A DNA stretch of 39,183 nucleotides from Pseudomonas cyclaminis (lineage in GTDB: Bacteria; Pseudomonadota; Gammaproteobacteria; Pseudomonadales; Pseudomonadaceae): positions 1-39,183 of the forward strand of contig NZ_JADDUM010000033.1 of NCBI RefSeq assembly GCF_015163715.1, given 5' to 3'. This document shows, in pieces, positions 19,970 to 28,537 of the stretch (its first letter is position 1; the number at the start of each line of letters is the position of its first letter). A model generated the notes under the pieces. It was given only the letters and a program-made list of their open reading frames with translations. It had not been told where the DNA came from and made no database searches. Made by a program: the position numbers and the translations under genes.

Positions 19970-20241
19970 GTACTTAATCCCGTAAGAGCTGCGCCCAAGA
20001 CTAGCGTTTTACCTATCGAATTAAAGCGGAAAATTTCGCTTTGAAATATCGAGAAATCCGATCTGGAGCGTATGCACAATAGGTTAACCAAGGATTAAGG
20101 ACTATTCCTAAGAAACGTGACAGTCCGTCCTGTGTTTACTCCGAATTCCCGACAATGGCTTGTGACCCAGGCCACCATTGCATAGGCTTGCGCGATTGTT
20201 TCGCCTGCGCCGCTCGCAGGACCGCTTCGAGGAGATCACCG
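19970..20241. promoter_or_regulatory. Divergent upstream region of cytochrome b561 and bioA, with a palindrome
   Basis: This 272-bp gap contains the palindrome AAAGCG-N8-CGCTTT at 20023-20042, flanked by two TATCGA copies. It is an AT-rich island likely to be the operator or promoter of the cybB-yceI unit. I looked for a BirA-type operator near bioA and saw none. Confidence 0.45.
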
Positions 20242-21648
20242 ATGGGCTTGAACAACCAGTGGATGCAACGCGACCTCGCCGTGCTGTGGCATCCCTGCAC
20301 CCAGATGAAAGACCACCAGCAACTGCCGCTGATCCCGATCAAACGCGGTGAAGGCGTCTGGCTGGAAGACTTCGAAGGCAAGCGCTACCTCGACGCCGTC
20401 AGCTCCTGGTGGGTCAACGTGTTCGGCCACGCCAACCCGCGCATCAACCAGCGCATCAAGGACCAGGTCGATCAGTTGGAACACGTGATCCTCGCCGGCT
20501 TCAGCCACCAGCCGGTGATTGAACTCTCCGAGCGCCTGGTGGCGATGACGCCCGAAGGCCTGACCCGCTGCTTCTACGCCGACAATGGTTCGTCGTGCAT
20601 TGAAGTCGCCTTGAAGATGAGCTTTCACTATTGGCTCAACCGCGGCCTGCCGGACAAAAAGCGCTTCGTCACCCTGACCAACAGCTACCACGGCGAAACC
20701 ATCGCGGCGATGTCGGTGGGCGACGTGCCGCTGTTTACCGAGACCTACAAGGCGCTGCTGCTCGACACCATCAAGGTGCCAAGCCCGGACTGCTACCTGC
20801 GTCCCGAAGGCATGAGCTGGGAAGAGCACTCGCGCAACATGTTCCTGGCCATGGAACAGACCCTCGCGGACAACCACGCCACCGTCGCCGCCGTGATTGT
20901 CGAGCCGCTGATCCAGGGCGCCGGCGGCATGCGTATGTACCACCCGGTGTACCTCAAGCTGCTGCGTGAAGCCTGCGACCGCTACGGCGTGCACCTGATC
21001 CACGATGAAATCGCCGTAGGCTTCGGCCGTACGGGCACGATGTTCGCCTGTGAGCAGGCCGGCATCCGCCCGGACTTCCTGTGCCTGTCCAAGGCCCTGA
21101 CGGGTGGCTACCTGCCGCTGGCGGCCGTGGTCACCACGGATGATGTCTACGACGCGTTCTACGATGACTACCCGACCCTGCGCGCCTTCCTGCACTCCCA
21201 CAGCTACACCGGCAACCCGCTGGCGTGCGCGGCGGCCCTGGCGACCCTGGATATTTTCGAAGAAGACAACGTCATCGAAAACAACAAGGCCCTGGCCCAG
21301 CGCATGGCCACCTCCACTGCCCACCTGGTCGATCACCCCCATGTGTCGGAAGTGCGCCAGACCGGCATGGTATTGGCCATCGAAATGGTCCAGGACAAGG
21401 CCACCAAGACCGCCTATCCGTGGCAGGAACGCCGTGGCTTGAAGGTGTTCGAACACGCCCTGGAACGCGGTGCGCTGCTGCGCCCATTGGGTAGCGTGGT
21501 GTATTTCCTGCCGCCGTACGTGATTACGCCGGAGCAGATCGACTTCCTCGCCACCGTTGCCAGCGAAGGCATCGATATCGCGACCAACAGCAAGGTCAGC
21601 GTCGCCGTGCCAAAAGACTTCCACCCAGGCTTTCGCGACCCGGGCTGA
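20242..21648 (+). CDS. bioA: Adenosylmethionine-8-amino-7-oxononanoate aminotransferase
   Basis: BioA uses SAM as amino donor to turn KAPA into DAPA, a PLP-dependent step of biotin synthesis. The 468-residue protein is a full class III aminotransferase: DLAVLWHPCTQMKDH near the N-terminus, SSWWVNVFGHANPRINQRI, YADNGSSCIEVALKM (PLP phosphate region), SYHGETIAAMSVGD, LIHDEIAVGFGRTG with the PLP-ring Asp, and LSKALTGGYLPLAAV with the Schiff-base Lys. ATG 20242 is chosen because GAGGAGATCACC precedes it, although the frame is open further upstream. The other bio genes are not in the window. rsmE follows 32 bp later, probably in the same transcript. Confidence 0.97.
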   Translation: MGLNNQWMQRDLAVLWHPCTQMKDHQQLPLIPIKRGEGVWLEDFEGKRYLDAVSSWWVNVFGHANPRINQRIKDQVDQLEHVILAGFSHQPVIELSERLVAMTPEGLTRCFYADNGSSCIEVALKMSFHYWLNRGLPDKKRFVTLTNSYHGETIAAMSVGDVPLFTETYKALLLDTIKVPSPDCYLRPEGMSWEEHSRNMFLAMEQTLADNHATVAAVIVEPLIQGAGGMRMYHPVYLKLLREACDRYGVHLIHDEIAVGFGRTGTMFACEQAGIRPDFLCLSKALTGGYLPLAAVVTTDDVYDAFYDDYPTLRAFLHSHSYTGNPLACAAALATLDIFEEDNVIENNKALAQRMATSTAHLVDHPHVSEVRQTGMVLAIEMVQDKATKTAYPWQERRGLKVFEHALERGALLRPLGSVVYFLPPYVITPEQIDFLATVASEGIDIATNSKVSVAVPKDFHPGFRDPG

Positions 21649-21680
21649 TGGCTCCTACCTAAATTCTTCAGAGAACAGAC

Positions 21681-22400
21681 ATGAGACTGTCCCGCTTTTT
21701 CACCGACACCCCGCTGAGCCTCGGTGACCATGAACTGCCCGAAGCCCAGGCGCATTACATCAGCCGCGTGCTGCGCATGGTCGACGGCGACGCCGTGCAA
21801 TTGTTCGACGGCTCCGGCCAGGAGTTTCGCGGCACGTTGCTGGAGGTCGGGAAAAAACGCGTCACCGTAAACCTCACCGAACGCTTCACTGGGCAGACTG
21901 AATCACCGCTGCACATCCATCTCGGCCAGGGCCTGTCCCGAGGCGAGCGCATGGATTGGGCGATCCAGAAAGCCACTGAACTGGGGGTCAACGAAATCAC
22001 ACCGATTTTCAGCGACCGCTGCGAAGTGCGCCTCAAGGACGAACGCGCCGACAAGCGCCTGCTGCACTGGCGCCAGGTGGCGATCAGTGCGTGCGAGCAA
22101 TGCGGGCGTTCTACGGTGCCGGTGATTCACCCGCCGCTATTGCTGGCGGACTGGCTGAAACAGGCCGAAGCCGACCTCAAGCTGGTGTTGCACCCGGTGG
22201 CCGAGCCGATGATCAGCCATGCCAAGCCGTCGAGCCTGGCCTTCCTGATCGGGCCGGAAGGCGGCTTGACCGACCATGAAGTCGATACCGCCCAAGGTGC
22301 CGGCTTCCATGCAGCGCGCCTGGGCCCGCGGGTGCTGCGCACCGAGACCGCGCCCGTCGTCGCATTGGCCGTCGCCCAACAACTCTGGGGCGACTTCTAA
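21681..22400 (+). CDS. rsmE: 16S rRNA m3U1498 methyltransferase
   Basis: RsmE methylates N3 of U1498 in helix 44 of 16S rRNA using SAM. The 239-residue product has the N-terminal PUA-like domain (HYISRVLRMVDGDAVQLFDGSGQEFRG) and a C-terminal SPOUT domain with a trefoil knot: LAFLIGPEGGLTDHEVDTA and LGPRVLRTETAPVVALAVAQ, the two knot loops that bind SAM. The start MRLSRFFTDTPLSLGDHELP is typical. Its position behind bioA is common in Pseudomonas. A REP sequence follows the stop. Confidence 0.96.
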   Translation: MRLSRFFTDTPLSLGDHELPEAQAHYISRVLRMVDGDAVQLFDGSGQEFRGTLLEVGKKRVTVNLTERFTGQTESPLHIHLGQGLSRGERMDWAIQKATELGVNEITPIFSDRCEVRLKDERADKRLLHWRQVAISACEQCGRSTVPVIHPPLLLADWLKQAEADLKLVLHPVAEPMISHAKPSSLAFLIGPEGGLTDHEVDTAQGAGFHAARLGPRVLRTETAPVVALAVAQQLWGDF

Positions 22401-22425
22401 GCCACTTTGCCCACCCAATCAAAAA

Positions 22426-22452
22426 TGTGGGAGGGAGCTTGCCCCCTCCCAC
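22426..22452. repeat. Single REP palindrome
   Basis: TGTGGGAGGGAGCTTGCCCC continued by CTCCCAC forms one hairpin between the convergent rsmE and binding-protein genes, where it may also act as a transcript end. Confidence 0.88.
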
Positions 22453-22474
22453 GTCTGGATTGGATCACCCAGTC

Positions 22475-23377
22475 TTACTCGACCGGGTCGCTGACCGGCT
22501 TGGCAATAATCGCCTTCAACTCACTGGTCATCGGGAACTCCAGATTCAGGCCCTTGGGCGGAATCGGCTGTTCAAACCAGCGCTGGTAAATCCCATTGAT
22601 CTCGCCGCTGCGGTACAACTCACCCAAGGTGTCGTTGACCACCGCGAGAAACTGCGGATCGTCCTTGCGCACCATGCAGCTGTAGATCTCCCGCGACTGC
22701 TCCTCGCCCACCACGACCCAATTGTGCGGGTCCTTGGCTTTGGCGCGTTCGCCGTAGAGCAGCGCGTCGTCCATATAGAACGCCACTGCGCGGCCCGTCT
22801 CCAGCATCTTGAACGCCTCGCCGTGATCCTTGGCGCTGATCACGAACATATTGGTTTTGTGCTCGGCGTTGTAGCTCTTCAGAAAACGTTCGTTGGTGGT
22901 GCCGGCGGTGGTCACCACGTTCTTGCCCGCAAGGTCGGTGAAGCCTTTGATGCCACTGTCTTTAGCCGTCAGCAACTGGCCTTTCACGTAGATAAACCCG
23001 TAGGAAAACGCCACCTGTTTCTGCCGCTCGGCGGTCACGCCGGTGGAGCCGCATTCCAGGTCGACGGTGCCGTTCTGCACCAGCGGGATTCGGGTCTGGG
23101 ACGTCACCAGGTTGTACTTCACCTTCAGATCCGCCACTCCGGTTTTCTGCTGGATGCGCTCGACAATCTTGCTCGCCAGGTCCACCGAATAGCCCATGGG
23201 CTTGCCGCTGTGATCCCCCACATAGGAAAACGGCACCGACGCATCGCGATAGCCCAGGGTGATGGACTTGGCGTTGGCGATCTTGTTCAACGTGCCGGCC
23301 AGCGCCGGTTCATTGGCCTGAACCTGAGCCCCAAATAACAGCCCCAATGTACAGCCGGTCAACAGGATTTTTTTCAT
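22475..23377 (-). CDS. Periplasmic amino-acid-binding protein, GltI-like
   Basis: This 300-residue protein starts at ATG 23377 with a signal peptide (MKKILLTGCTLGLLFGAQVQA). It then reads NKIANAKSITLGYRDASVPFSYVGDHSGKPMGYSVDLASKIVERIQ, the family 3 binding-protein signature. Its closest style is the glutamate/aspartate binder GltI (KVKYNLVTSQTRIPLVQNGTVDLECGSTGVTAERQKQVAFS). It is the last gene of a minus-strand unit after ridA and the dadA-like gene, with gaps of 16 and 10 bp. No permease or ATPase lies beside it, so it must share a transporter encoded elsewhere. The ligand may be the substrate of the neighbouring dehydrogenase. Confidence 0.9.
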   Translation of the reverse strand: MKKILLTGCTLGLLFGAQVQANEPALAGTLNKIANAKSITLGYRDASVPFSYVGDHSGKPMGYSVDLASKIVERIQQKTGVADLKVKYNLVTSQTRIPLVQNGTVDLECGSTGVTAERQKQVAFSYGFIYVKGQLLTAKDSGIKGFTDLAGKNVVTTAGTTNERFLKSYNAEHKTNMFVISAKDHGEAFKMLETGRAVAFYMDDALLYGERAKAKDPHNWVVVGEEQSREIYSCMVRKDDPQFLAVVNDTLGELYRSGEINGIYQRWFEQPIPPKGLNLEFPMTSELKAIIAKPVSDPVE

Positions 23378-23393
23378 TGTTATGCTCCGTTGG

Positions 23394-23744
23394 TTATTTA
23401 CGTACAGCGATGACGCTGATTTCCACCAGCACACTCGGCCGTGCCAGCTCTGCCTGCAGGGTGGTGCGCGTGGGCGCCATCCCCGGCGACAGCCACGCCG
23501 ACCACACCTCGTTCATCGGCGCAAAACCGGTGCCGATGTCTTTCAGGTAAATAGTCGCATTGAGCAGATTGTCCTTGTCGCTGCCCGCCTGGGCCAGCAG
23601 CCCGTCGATCTTCGCCAGCACTTCGCGGGTTTGTGTTGCCACGTCCTGACCGTCGCCCGGCACCTGGCCGGACAGGAACACCAGGTCCTTGAAGGTCACG
23701 GCACCCGAAAGACGCTCATTGCTGCTGATTCGATCAATGGTCAT
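23394..23744 (-). CDS. RidA-family enamine/imine deaminase
   Basis: This 116-residue protein has the RidA (YjgF/YER057c) fold: RLSGAVTFKDLVFLSGQVPGDGQDVATQTREVLAKIDGLLAQAGSDKDNLLNATIYLKDI, then RTTLQAELARPSVLVEISVIA. The Arg in TRTTLQ corresponds to the substrate-carboxylate-binding Arg of active RidA. These trimeric proteins hydrolyse reactive imines and enamines made by amino-acid dehydratases and oxidases. Lying 10 bp after a D-amino-acid-dehydrogenase-like gene, it would clear the imino acid which that enzyme releases. Confidence 0.93.
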   Translation of the reverse strand: MTIDRISSNERLSGAVTFKDLVFLSGQVPGDGQDVATQTREVLAKIDGLLAQAGSDKDNLLNATIYLKDIGTGFAPMNEVWSAWLSPGMAPTRTTLQAELARPSVLVEISVIAVRK

Positions 23745-23754
23745 GGTTGCATCC

Positions 23755-25002
23755 TCAAGCGGCGCGGGGCGTCAGGCCCTGCATATCAATGGAAGGCGCG
23801 TGCCGGCCAATCAATTCGGCCAACAGTTGGCCGCTGCCGCAAGCCAGGGTAAAGCCCAGCGCGCCATGGCCCAGGTTCAGCCACAGGTTGCGATAAACGC
23901 TGGCGCCGATCAGCGGCACACCGGTAGGCGTGGCGGGGCGCATGCCGGCCCATTCCACCCCATGGTCGTAGTCACCTGCTGTAGGAAATGTCTCGACAGC
24001 CTGGCGTTTCATCAGCGCCAGTCGTTTGGGCTCAAGCCCGGCGTCAAACCCAACGATGTCCACCATCGCCGCCACTCGCAGTTGCTCGCCGATACGTGCG
24101 TAGACAATCTTGCGGTCGTAGTCGGTGATGCTCACATTCGGCGCCTGGTGCTGCGGGCCAATCGGCACGCTCAGGCTGTAGCCCTTGAGCGGATACAGCG
24201 GCAGTGACAGGCCCGGCAACCCCAACTCGGCGCTGCGATGCCCGGCCGCCAACACCAGTTGCCGGACCGGCATCACGTCATCGCCCAACTCGACGGCCGT
24301 GACGGCACCGTCGGCGTGACGAATCCCGGTCACCTTGCGCCCCAACACAAAGGTACAGCGCCCCGACGCTTCAAGTCGCGCCGCCAGCCGTTGGCAGAAG
24401 GCATGACAGTCCGCCACTTCCTCATTCGGCGTGTAGATACCGCCGACAAAGCCCTGCGCCGCGTGGGCCAGTGCAGGTTCCAGGCGGGCGCAGTCCAGCG
24501 TGGACAGCACCTGTTGCTGCAGGACATCGGTGACCTTGCTGCGCGCACGCTCAAACGTGTCGGCATTGCGAAACGTCACCAGCTTGCCGTTGCGCCGCCA
24601 ATCGAAGTCGCCCAGGCGGTCGTCGACACGCCATTGTTGCAGGGTGTTCTGGCTCAAGCAGGCCAGGCGCAGCAAGTGGGCAGTATTACGCGTGTTCACC
24701 GAGCCCCGGCAGGCGCCAATAAACGCGGCCATCCAGCGCCACTGTTGCGGGTCCAGGCGCGGGCGCAGCTTCAATGGCGAATCACCGCGCAACAGCCAGC
24801 CAATCGCTTGCAGCGGCACACCGGCGTCGGCCAACGGCGCCACATAACGGTAGGACAACTGCCCGCCGTTGGCGAAACTGGTCTCGCTGCCCAGGCTGTC
24901 GCGGGCGTCTATCACTGTCACCTCATGGCCTGCGCGTACCAACGCGTAGGCGCTGGCCAAACCGATCACTCCACCGCCAATGATGCACACCATCGCTGCC
25001 AC
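23755..25002 (-). CDS. FAD-dependent D-amino-acid dehydrogenase (DadA-like)
   Basis: This 415-residue flavoprotein begins with a Rossmann FAD motif (MVCIIGGGVIGLASAYALVRAGHEVTVIDAR) and has the DadA-type segment SETSFANGGQLSYRYVAPLADAGVP. The C-terminus has the second FAD-contact block GMRPATPTGVPLIGASVYRNLWLNLGHGALGFTLACGSGQLLAELI. Such enzymes oxidise D-amino acids to imino acids, passing electrons to the respiratory chain. It is probably not the main alanine DadA, since no alanine racemase is adjacent; the ridA and GltI-like neighbours suggest a different amino acid. A start at ATG 24993 (MVCII) is an alternative. Confidence 0.88.
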   Translation of the reverse strand: MAAMVCIIGGGVIGLASAYALVRAGHEVTVIDARDSLGSETSFANGGQLSYRYVAPLADAGVPLQAIGWLLRGDSPLKLRPRLDPQQWRWMAAFIGACRGSVNTRNTAHLLRLACLSQNTLQQWRVDDRLGDFDWRRNGKLVTFRNADTFERARSKVTDVLQQQVLSTLDCARLEPALAHAAQGFVGGIYTPNEEVADCHAFCQRLAARLEASGRCTFVLGRKVTGIRHADGAVTAVELGDDVMPVRQLVLAAGHRSAELGLPGLSLPLYPLKGYSLSVPIGPQHQAPNVSITDYDRKIVYARIGEQLRVAAMVDIVGFDAGLEPKRLALMKRQAVETFPTAGDYDHGVEWAGMRPATPTGVPLIGASVYRNLWLNLGHGALGFTLACGSGQLLAELIGRHAPSIDMQGLTPRAA

Positions 25003-25099
25003 CCGCCCGAATCAAGAGGTTTCAAGCGTAGGCCCAGGTGACAGGCCACCGACAATGAATAAAGATGGGCCACCTATAAACAAAGGTTATGGACTTGCC
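25003..25099. promoter_or_regulatory. Divergent upstream region of the dadA-like operon and its LysR gene
   Basis: This 97-bp intergenic region is the expected binding place for the LysR protein encoded at 25100. It is relatively AT-rich around 25070-25090 (CTATAAACAAAGG). No unambiguous T-N11-A palindrome was picked out by eye. Confidence 0.4.
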
Positions 25100-26002
25100 A
25101 TGCGCTTGCGTCATATCGAGATCTTCCAGGCGATCCGCCAGACCGGCTCCGTCAGCGCCGCCGCGCAACTGCTGCACGTGTCGCAACCTGCGGTGACCAA
25201 AGTCTTGCAGCACGCCGAATTGCAACTGGGTTTCCCCCTGTTCCTGCGCGTGCGCGGCAAGTTGCAGCCCACGCCGGAAGCCCTGGCGCTGGAGACTGAA
25301 GTGGAGAAAGTCACCGCGAGCCTGCAAGGGGTGCGGCGCCTGGCCAAGAGCTTGCGCCGTGCGCCGGGACAAAGCGTGCGCATCGGTGCCATCCCCGCGC
25401 TGGCGCTATCGCTGCTGCCCCCGGCGATTCTGGAATGGAAACGCGGTTACCCGGACATGGCCTGCGAGCTGTCCAGCGACCATAGCCGCGAACTGGTGCA
25501 AAAGCTGTTGATGCGCGAGATTGACCTGGCGCTGACGCTCAGCTTCTCCGGCCATCCGGGGTTGACCACCCAAGTGCTGGCCAACGGCGTGCTGGTGGCG
25601 TTGGCGTCCAAAGGCTATTGGCCGGACGCTGAACTGCATCAGCCCTTGCCATTGGCCGACCTGGCCGGCGCGCCGCTGATTGGGTTATCCAGCGCCGACC
25701 CGCTGGCAGCCAAACTCGACAGCTACCTGGAGAGTGTCGAACCGGCGCCACGGGTGACGATCTCGGTGCAAACCTATTCACTGGCGCGGGCGATGGTCGA
25801 GTCCGGCGCGGGGTTGACCGTGATCGACCCCTTCACCGCATTGGGCGCCTCGACGGCCACTACCTGCATCCGCCCTCTCACGCCGCCGCTGCCGATCACC
25901 CTGTACGCCCTGACCCGCGCCAATGAGCCGCCCCCGCATATGTTGGCCAAGCTGTTGGAGATCTTCAGCCACCGCGCCTGTGAGTTGCTGGAACGCCTAT
26001 AG
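25100..26002 (+). CDS. LysR-family regulator, divergent from the dadA-like operon
   Basis: This 300-residue protein starts at ATG 25100, where the winged-helix domain begins: MRLRHIEIFQAIRQTGSVSAAAQLLHVSQPAVTKVLQHAELQLGFPLFLR. The longer upstream frame adds non-homologous residues and is rejected. The effector domain follows from about residue 90 (QSVRIGAIPALALSLLPPAILEW) and contains the expected two alpha/beta lobes. It is divergently transcribed from the oxidase-ridA-binding-protein unit, so it most likely controls that unit in response to an amino acid. The last 6 bp overlap the convergent hemolysin III gene. Confidence 0.93.
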   Translation: MRLRHIEIFQAIRQTGSVSAAAQLLHVSQPAVTKVLQHAELQLGFPLFLRVRGKLQPTPEALALETEVEKVTASLQGVRRLAKSLRRAPGQSVRIGAIPALALSLLPPAILEWKRGYPDMACELSSDHSRELVQKLLMREIDLALTLSFSGHPGLTTQVLANGVLVALASKGYWPDAELHQPLPLADLAGAPLIGLSSADPLAAKLDSYLESVEPAPRVTISVQTYSLARAMVESGAGLTVIDPFTALGASTATTCIRPLTPPLPITLYALTRANEPPPHMLAKLLEIFSHRACELLERL

Positions 26003-26614
26003 CACGTAGCGCATGATCGCCACGAAATGCAGCAGGCTGCCGCCGATCACAAACAGATGCCAGATCCCATGGGAGTGGCGCAGGCGGTCCTCCAGGGCAA
26101 AAAAGATAATGCCGACGGTGTACAACACCCCGCCCGACGCCAGCCAGGTAAACCCAGCGGTGCCCAACGCGGCGATCAGCGGCTTGACCGCCACCAGCAC
26201 AATCCAGCCCATCACGGCGTAGATGACAATCGAGAGGATCCGCGCCTCGGAGCGCGGCTTGATCTCCTGCAAAATGCCAATCACCGCCAACCCCCACACA
26301 ATGCCGAACAGCGTCCAGCCCCACGGGCCTCTTAGCGTCACCAGGCAAAACGGCGTGTAACTGCCGGCGATCAACAGGTAGATCGAAAAGTGATCGACCT
26401 TCTGCATGATCTCTTTTCGCCGCCCGCGCACGCTGTGGTACACGGTCGACGCGCTGTACAGCACCATCAGCGTAAAGCCATAAATCGCCACGCTGACGAT
26501 CTTCCAGGGGCTGCCATCGAGGCTTGCCACCACCAACATCCACACGGCGCCAATACACGCCGCGACTGCACCGAGCAAATGGCTCCAGGCGTTGAATCGT
26601 TCCCCGTGGTACAT
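25997..26614 (-). CDS. Hemolysin III / PAQR family membrane protein
   Basis: This 205-residue protein has seven predicted membrane helices. It shows the PAQR/HlyIII metal-site motifs: GERFNAWSHLLGAV with the first His, STVYHSVRGRRKEIMQKVDHFSIYLLIAGSYTPFCL with the Ser-x3-His and Asp-His, and the C-terminal HSHGIWHLFVIGGSLLHFVAIM with the final His pair. The family includes bacterial YqfA and eukaryotic adiponectin receptors, and is linked to lipid or membrane homeostasis. The hemolysin name comes from Bacillus and need not apply. The gene is monocistronic between two plus-strand LysR genes. Confidence 0.92.
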   Translation of the reverse strand: MYHGERFNAWSHLLGAVAACIGAVWMLVVASLDGSPWKIVSVAIYGFTLMVLYSASTVYHSVRGRRKEIMQKVDHFSIYLLIAGSYTPFCLVTLRGPWGWTLFGIVWGLAVIGILQEIKPRSEARILSIVIYAVMGWIVLVAVKPLIAALGTAGFTWLASGGVLYTVGIIFFALEDRLRHSHGIWHLFVIGGSLLHFVAIMRYVL

Positions 26615-26758
26615 GTGTTACCGACCTCCTGTAACCGTTGACGGCTGGAGGCAAGCCTCCCGCCTTGGGCTTAAGAGTGCAAGCGCCGCATGACGTTCCA
26701 GCGACGCCGCGCAGTTTTGCGGGCACAATCGGGGGCATTCGAACAAGAGCCCACGGCC

Positions 26759-27673
26759 ATGCTGATCGACGAAGAATTCACCCTCAAAAAGCTCGAAATC
26801 TTCCTGGCGTTCATGCGCACCGGCAACCTGGCCCGCGCCGCCGCCGAGCTGCAAACCAGCAACGTCAGCGTGCACCGCGCCATCCACTCCCTGGAAAACG
26901 CCCTGCGCTGCCCGCTGTTCAAACACGAAGGGCGCAACCTCACACCGCTGGAAAGCGCCTACGTGCTCGAAGAACGCGCACAGAAACTGGTGGCCGATGT
27001 GGTCGACAGCGTGCGCCTGACCCGCGAAGCCGCCGGGTTCTCCGCCGAGCGCTTCAAGCTGGGCTCGTTGTATTCGCTGACGGTCAAAACCGTGCCGCAA
27101 CTGATCATGGGCCTGAAGATCCGCCGCAGCGAGCTCAACATCGACCTGATCCTGGGCTCCAACTTCGACCTGCTCTACAAGCTCAAGAACATGGAAGTGG
27201 ACGCGATCCTGATCTCCCTCGACGAACACGCCAACGACCCCGACTGCGAACAGATCGCGCTGTTCTCCGATGACATCTTCCTCGCCACCCCGGCCGATTC
27301 ACCCTTCGACCGTGAGCACGATATCGACCTGGCCGACGTGCGCGACGCTACCTTCATCACCCTCACCCAGGGCTTCGCCACTCACCAGGATGGCAACCGG
27401 GTGTTCAAGCAAGCGGGGTTCGAGCCGAAAGTGGCGATGCAGGTCAATGACATCTTCACGCTGTTGAGCATGGTCAGTTCGGGGGTGGGTTATGCGTTGC
27501 TGCCGGGGCGGATCGCGGCGGTGTATGAAAACCGCGTGAAGCTGATACCGCTGCAACCCAGGTATCGGTTGCAGCAGCAGATTGGCGTGGTGTTCTTGAA
27601 GGCCAAGGAACGTGACCCGAATTTGCTGGCGCTGTTGGCGGAGTGCCGGATGTATGCCAATCGGCAGGCCTGA
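26759..27673 (+). CDS. mdcR: LysR-family malonate-use regulator
   Basis: This 304-residue LysR protein starts MLIDEEFTLKKLEIFLAFMRTGNLARAAAELQTSNVSVHRAIHSLENALRCPLFKHEGRNL, the winged-helix domain; the N-terminal style matches MdcR of malonate decarboxylase loci. The effector domain runs from about residue 100 and ends near 295. It lies convergent to madM at the far end of the mdc operon, with a REP pair between. From there it would act on the mdcA promoter 7 kb away. A dedicated MdcR role is inferred from location and family. Confidence 0.87.
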   Translation: MLIDEEFTLKKLEIFLAFMRTGNLARAAAELQTSNVSVHRAIHSLENALRCPLFKHEGRNLTPLESAYVLEERAQKLVADVVDSVRLTREAAGFSAERFKLGSLYSLTVKTVPQLIMGLKIRRSELNIDLILGSNFDLLYKLKNMEVDAILISLDEHANDPDCEQIALFSDDIFLATPADSPFDREHDIDLADVRDATFITLTQGFATHQDGNRVFKQAGFEPKVAMQVNDIFTLLSMVSSGVGYALLPGRIAAVYENRVKLIPLQPRYRLQQQIGVVFLKAKERDPNLLALLAECRMYANRQA

Positions 27674-27678
27674 GACCG

Positions 27679-27749
27679 CTATCGGGGGCAAGCCCCCTCC
27701 CACATTTCGACCGCATTTCAAATGTGGGAGGAGGCTTGCCCCCGATGAG
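27679..27749. repeat. Inverted REP pair between mdcR and madM
   Basis: ATCGGGGGCAAGCCCCCTCC at the left and its inverse at the right (GGAGGCTTGCCCCCGAT) sit around a short spacer TTTCGACCGCATTTC. The pair lies between two convergent genes, where it may help end both transcripts. Confidence 0.9.
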
Positions 27750-27771
27750 GCCAAACCAGCCCCCACCGAAG

Positions 27772-28536
27772 CTAGCCAACCAACCCACGAACAATGAAGT
27801 ACAGCAACGAAGGCCCCAGCAAACACCCAAGCCCGGTATGGAACGTCGCTGTCAACGCACCATACGGCACCAACCGCCGGTCCGTCGCCGCCAGGCCCGC
27901 GGTCACACCGCTCACCGTCCCGGCCAACCCACCAAACACCATTGCCGAACGCGGGTTATCCAGGCCCATCCAGCGCGCCGCCACAGGCGTGCCGACCATC
28001 ACCAGGATCGCCTTGATCAACCCGGTGGCAATCGACAGCGCCATCACGTCCGAGGTCGCACCAATTGCCGCTCCGGTCACCGGGCCGACGATGTAGGTCA
28101 CAGCGCCCGCACCGATGGTGGTCATGCTGACGGCATCGCGATAGCCAAATACCCAGGCCATGCTCGCGCCGACGATGAACGGCAGGATGGTGCCCAGCAA
28201 CAGCGCAATCACCCCGATCATCCCGGCTTTGCGCGCTTCGGTGGCCTGCACTTCGAACGCCGTGGCGACGATGGCGAAGTCACGCAGCATCGCACCGCCC
28301 ATCAAGCCAATGCCGGAGAACAGCGCCAGGTCGGCCAGGCCTTTTTGTCCGCCGGTAATCGTGCCGCCGACCCAGGCCAGCACCAGGCCAATCACGATGG
28401 CGATCGCCGAACCGTGAATGCGCCCGAAGGTGAGGCGCTTGGACAGCACCACGGAAATCCACATCACCACGCCCACGAAAGCGAAGGCGGTGACCAGGCC
28501 GTTATGTTCCAAGCCTTTTTCGATGAGATCCCACAT
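27772..28536 (-). CDS. madM: Malonate transporter subunit MadM
   Basis: This 254-residue inner-membrane protein has about eight hydrophobic segments, starting MWDLIEKGLEHNGLVTAFAFVGVVMWISVVLSKRLTFGRIHGSAIAIVIGLVLAWVGG, which is the MadM pattern. MadL and MadM together import malonate with a cation. It follows madL by 1 bp and is the last gene of the mdc operon. Gly-rich segments (LFSGIGLMGGAMLRDFAIV; GAGAVTYIVGPVTGAAIGATSDVMALSIATG) suggest a substrate path in the helical bundle. Confidence 0.94.
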   Translation of the reverse strand: MWDLIEKGLEHNGLVTAFAFVGVVMWISVVLSKRLTFGRIHGSAIAIVIGLVLAWVGGTITGGQKGLADLALFSGIGLMGGAMLRDFAIVATAFEVQATEARKAGMIGVIALLLGTILPFIVGASMAWVFGYRDAVSMTTIGAGAVTYIVGPVTGAAIGATSDVMALSIATGLIKAILVMVGTPVAARWMGLDNPRSAMVFGGLAGTVSGVTAGLAATDRRLVPYGALTATFHTGLGCLLGPSLLYFIVRGLVG

Positions 28537-28537
28537 A

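Noticed and set aside
19970..20241. A BirA operator in front of bioA
   Set aside because: No TTGTAAAC-type dyad could be found in the gap.
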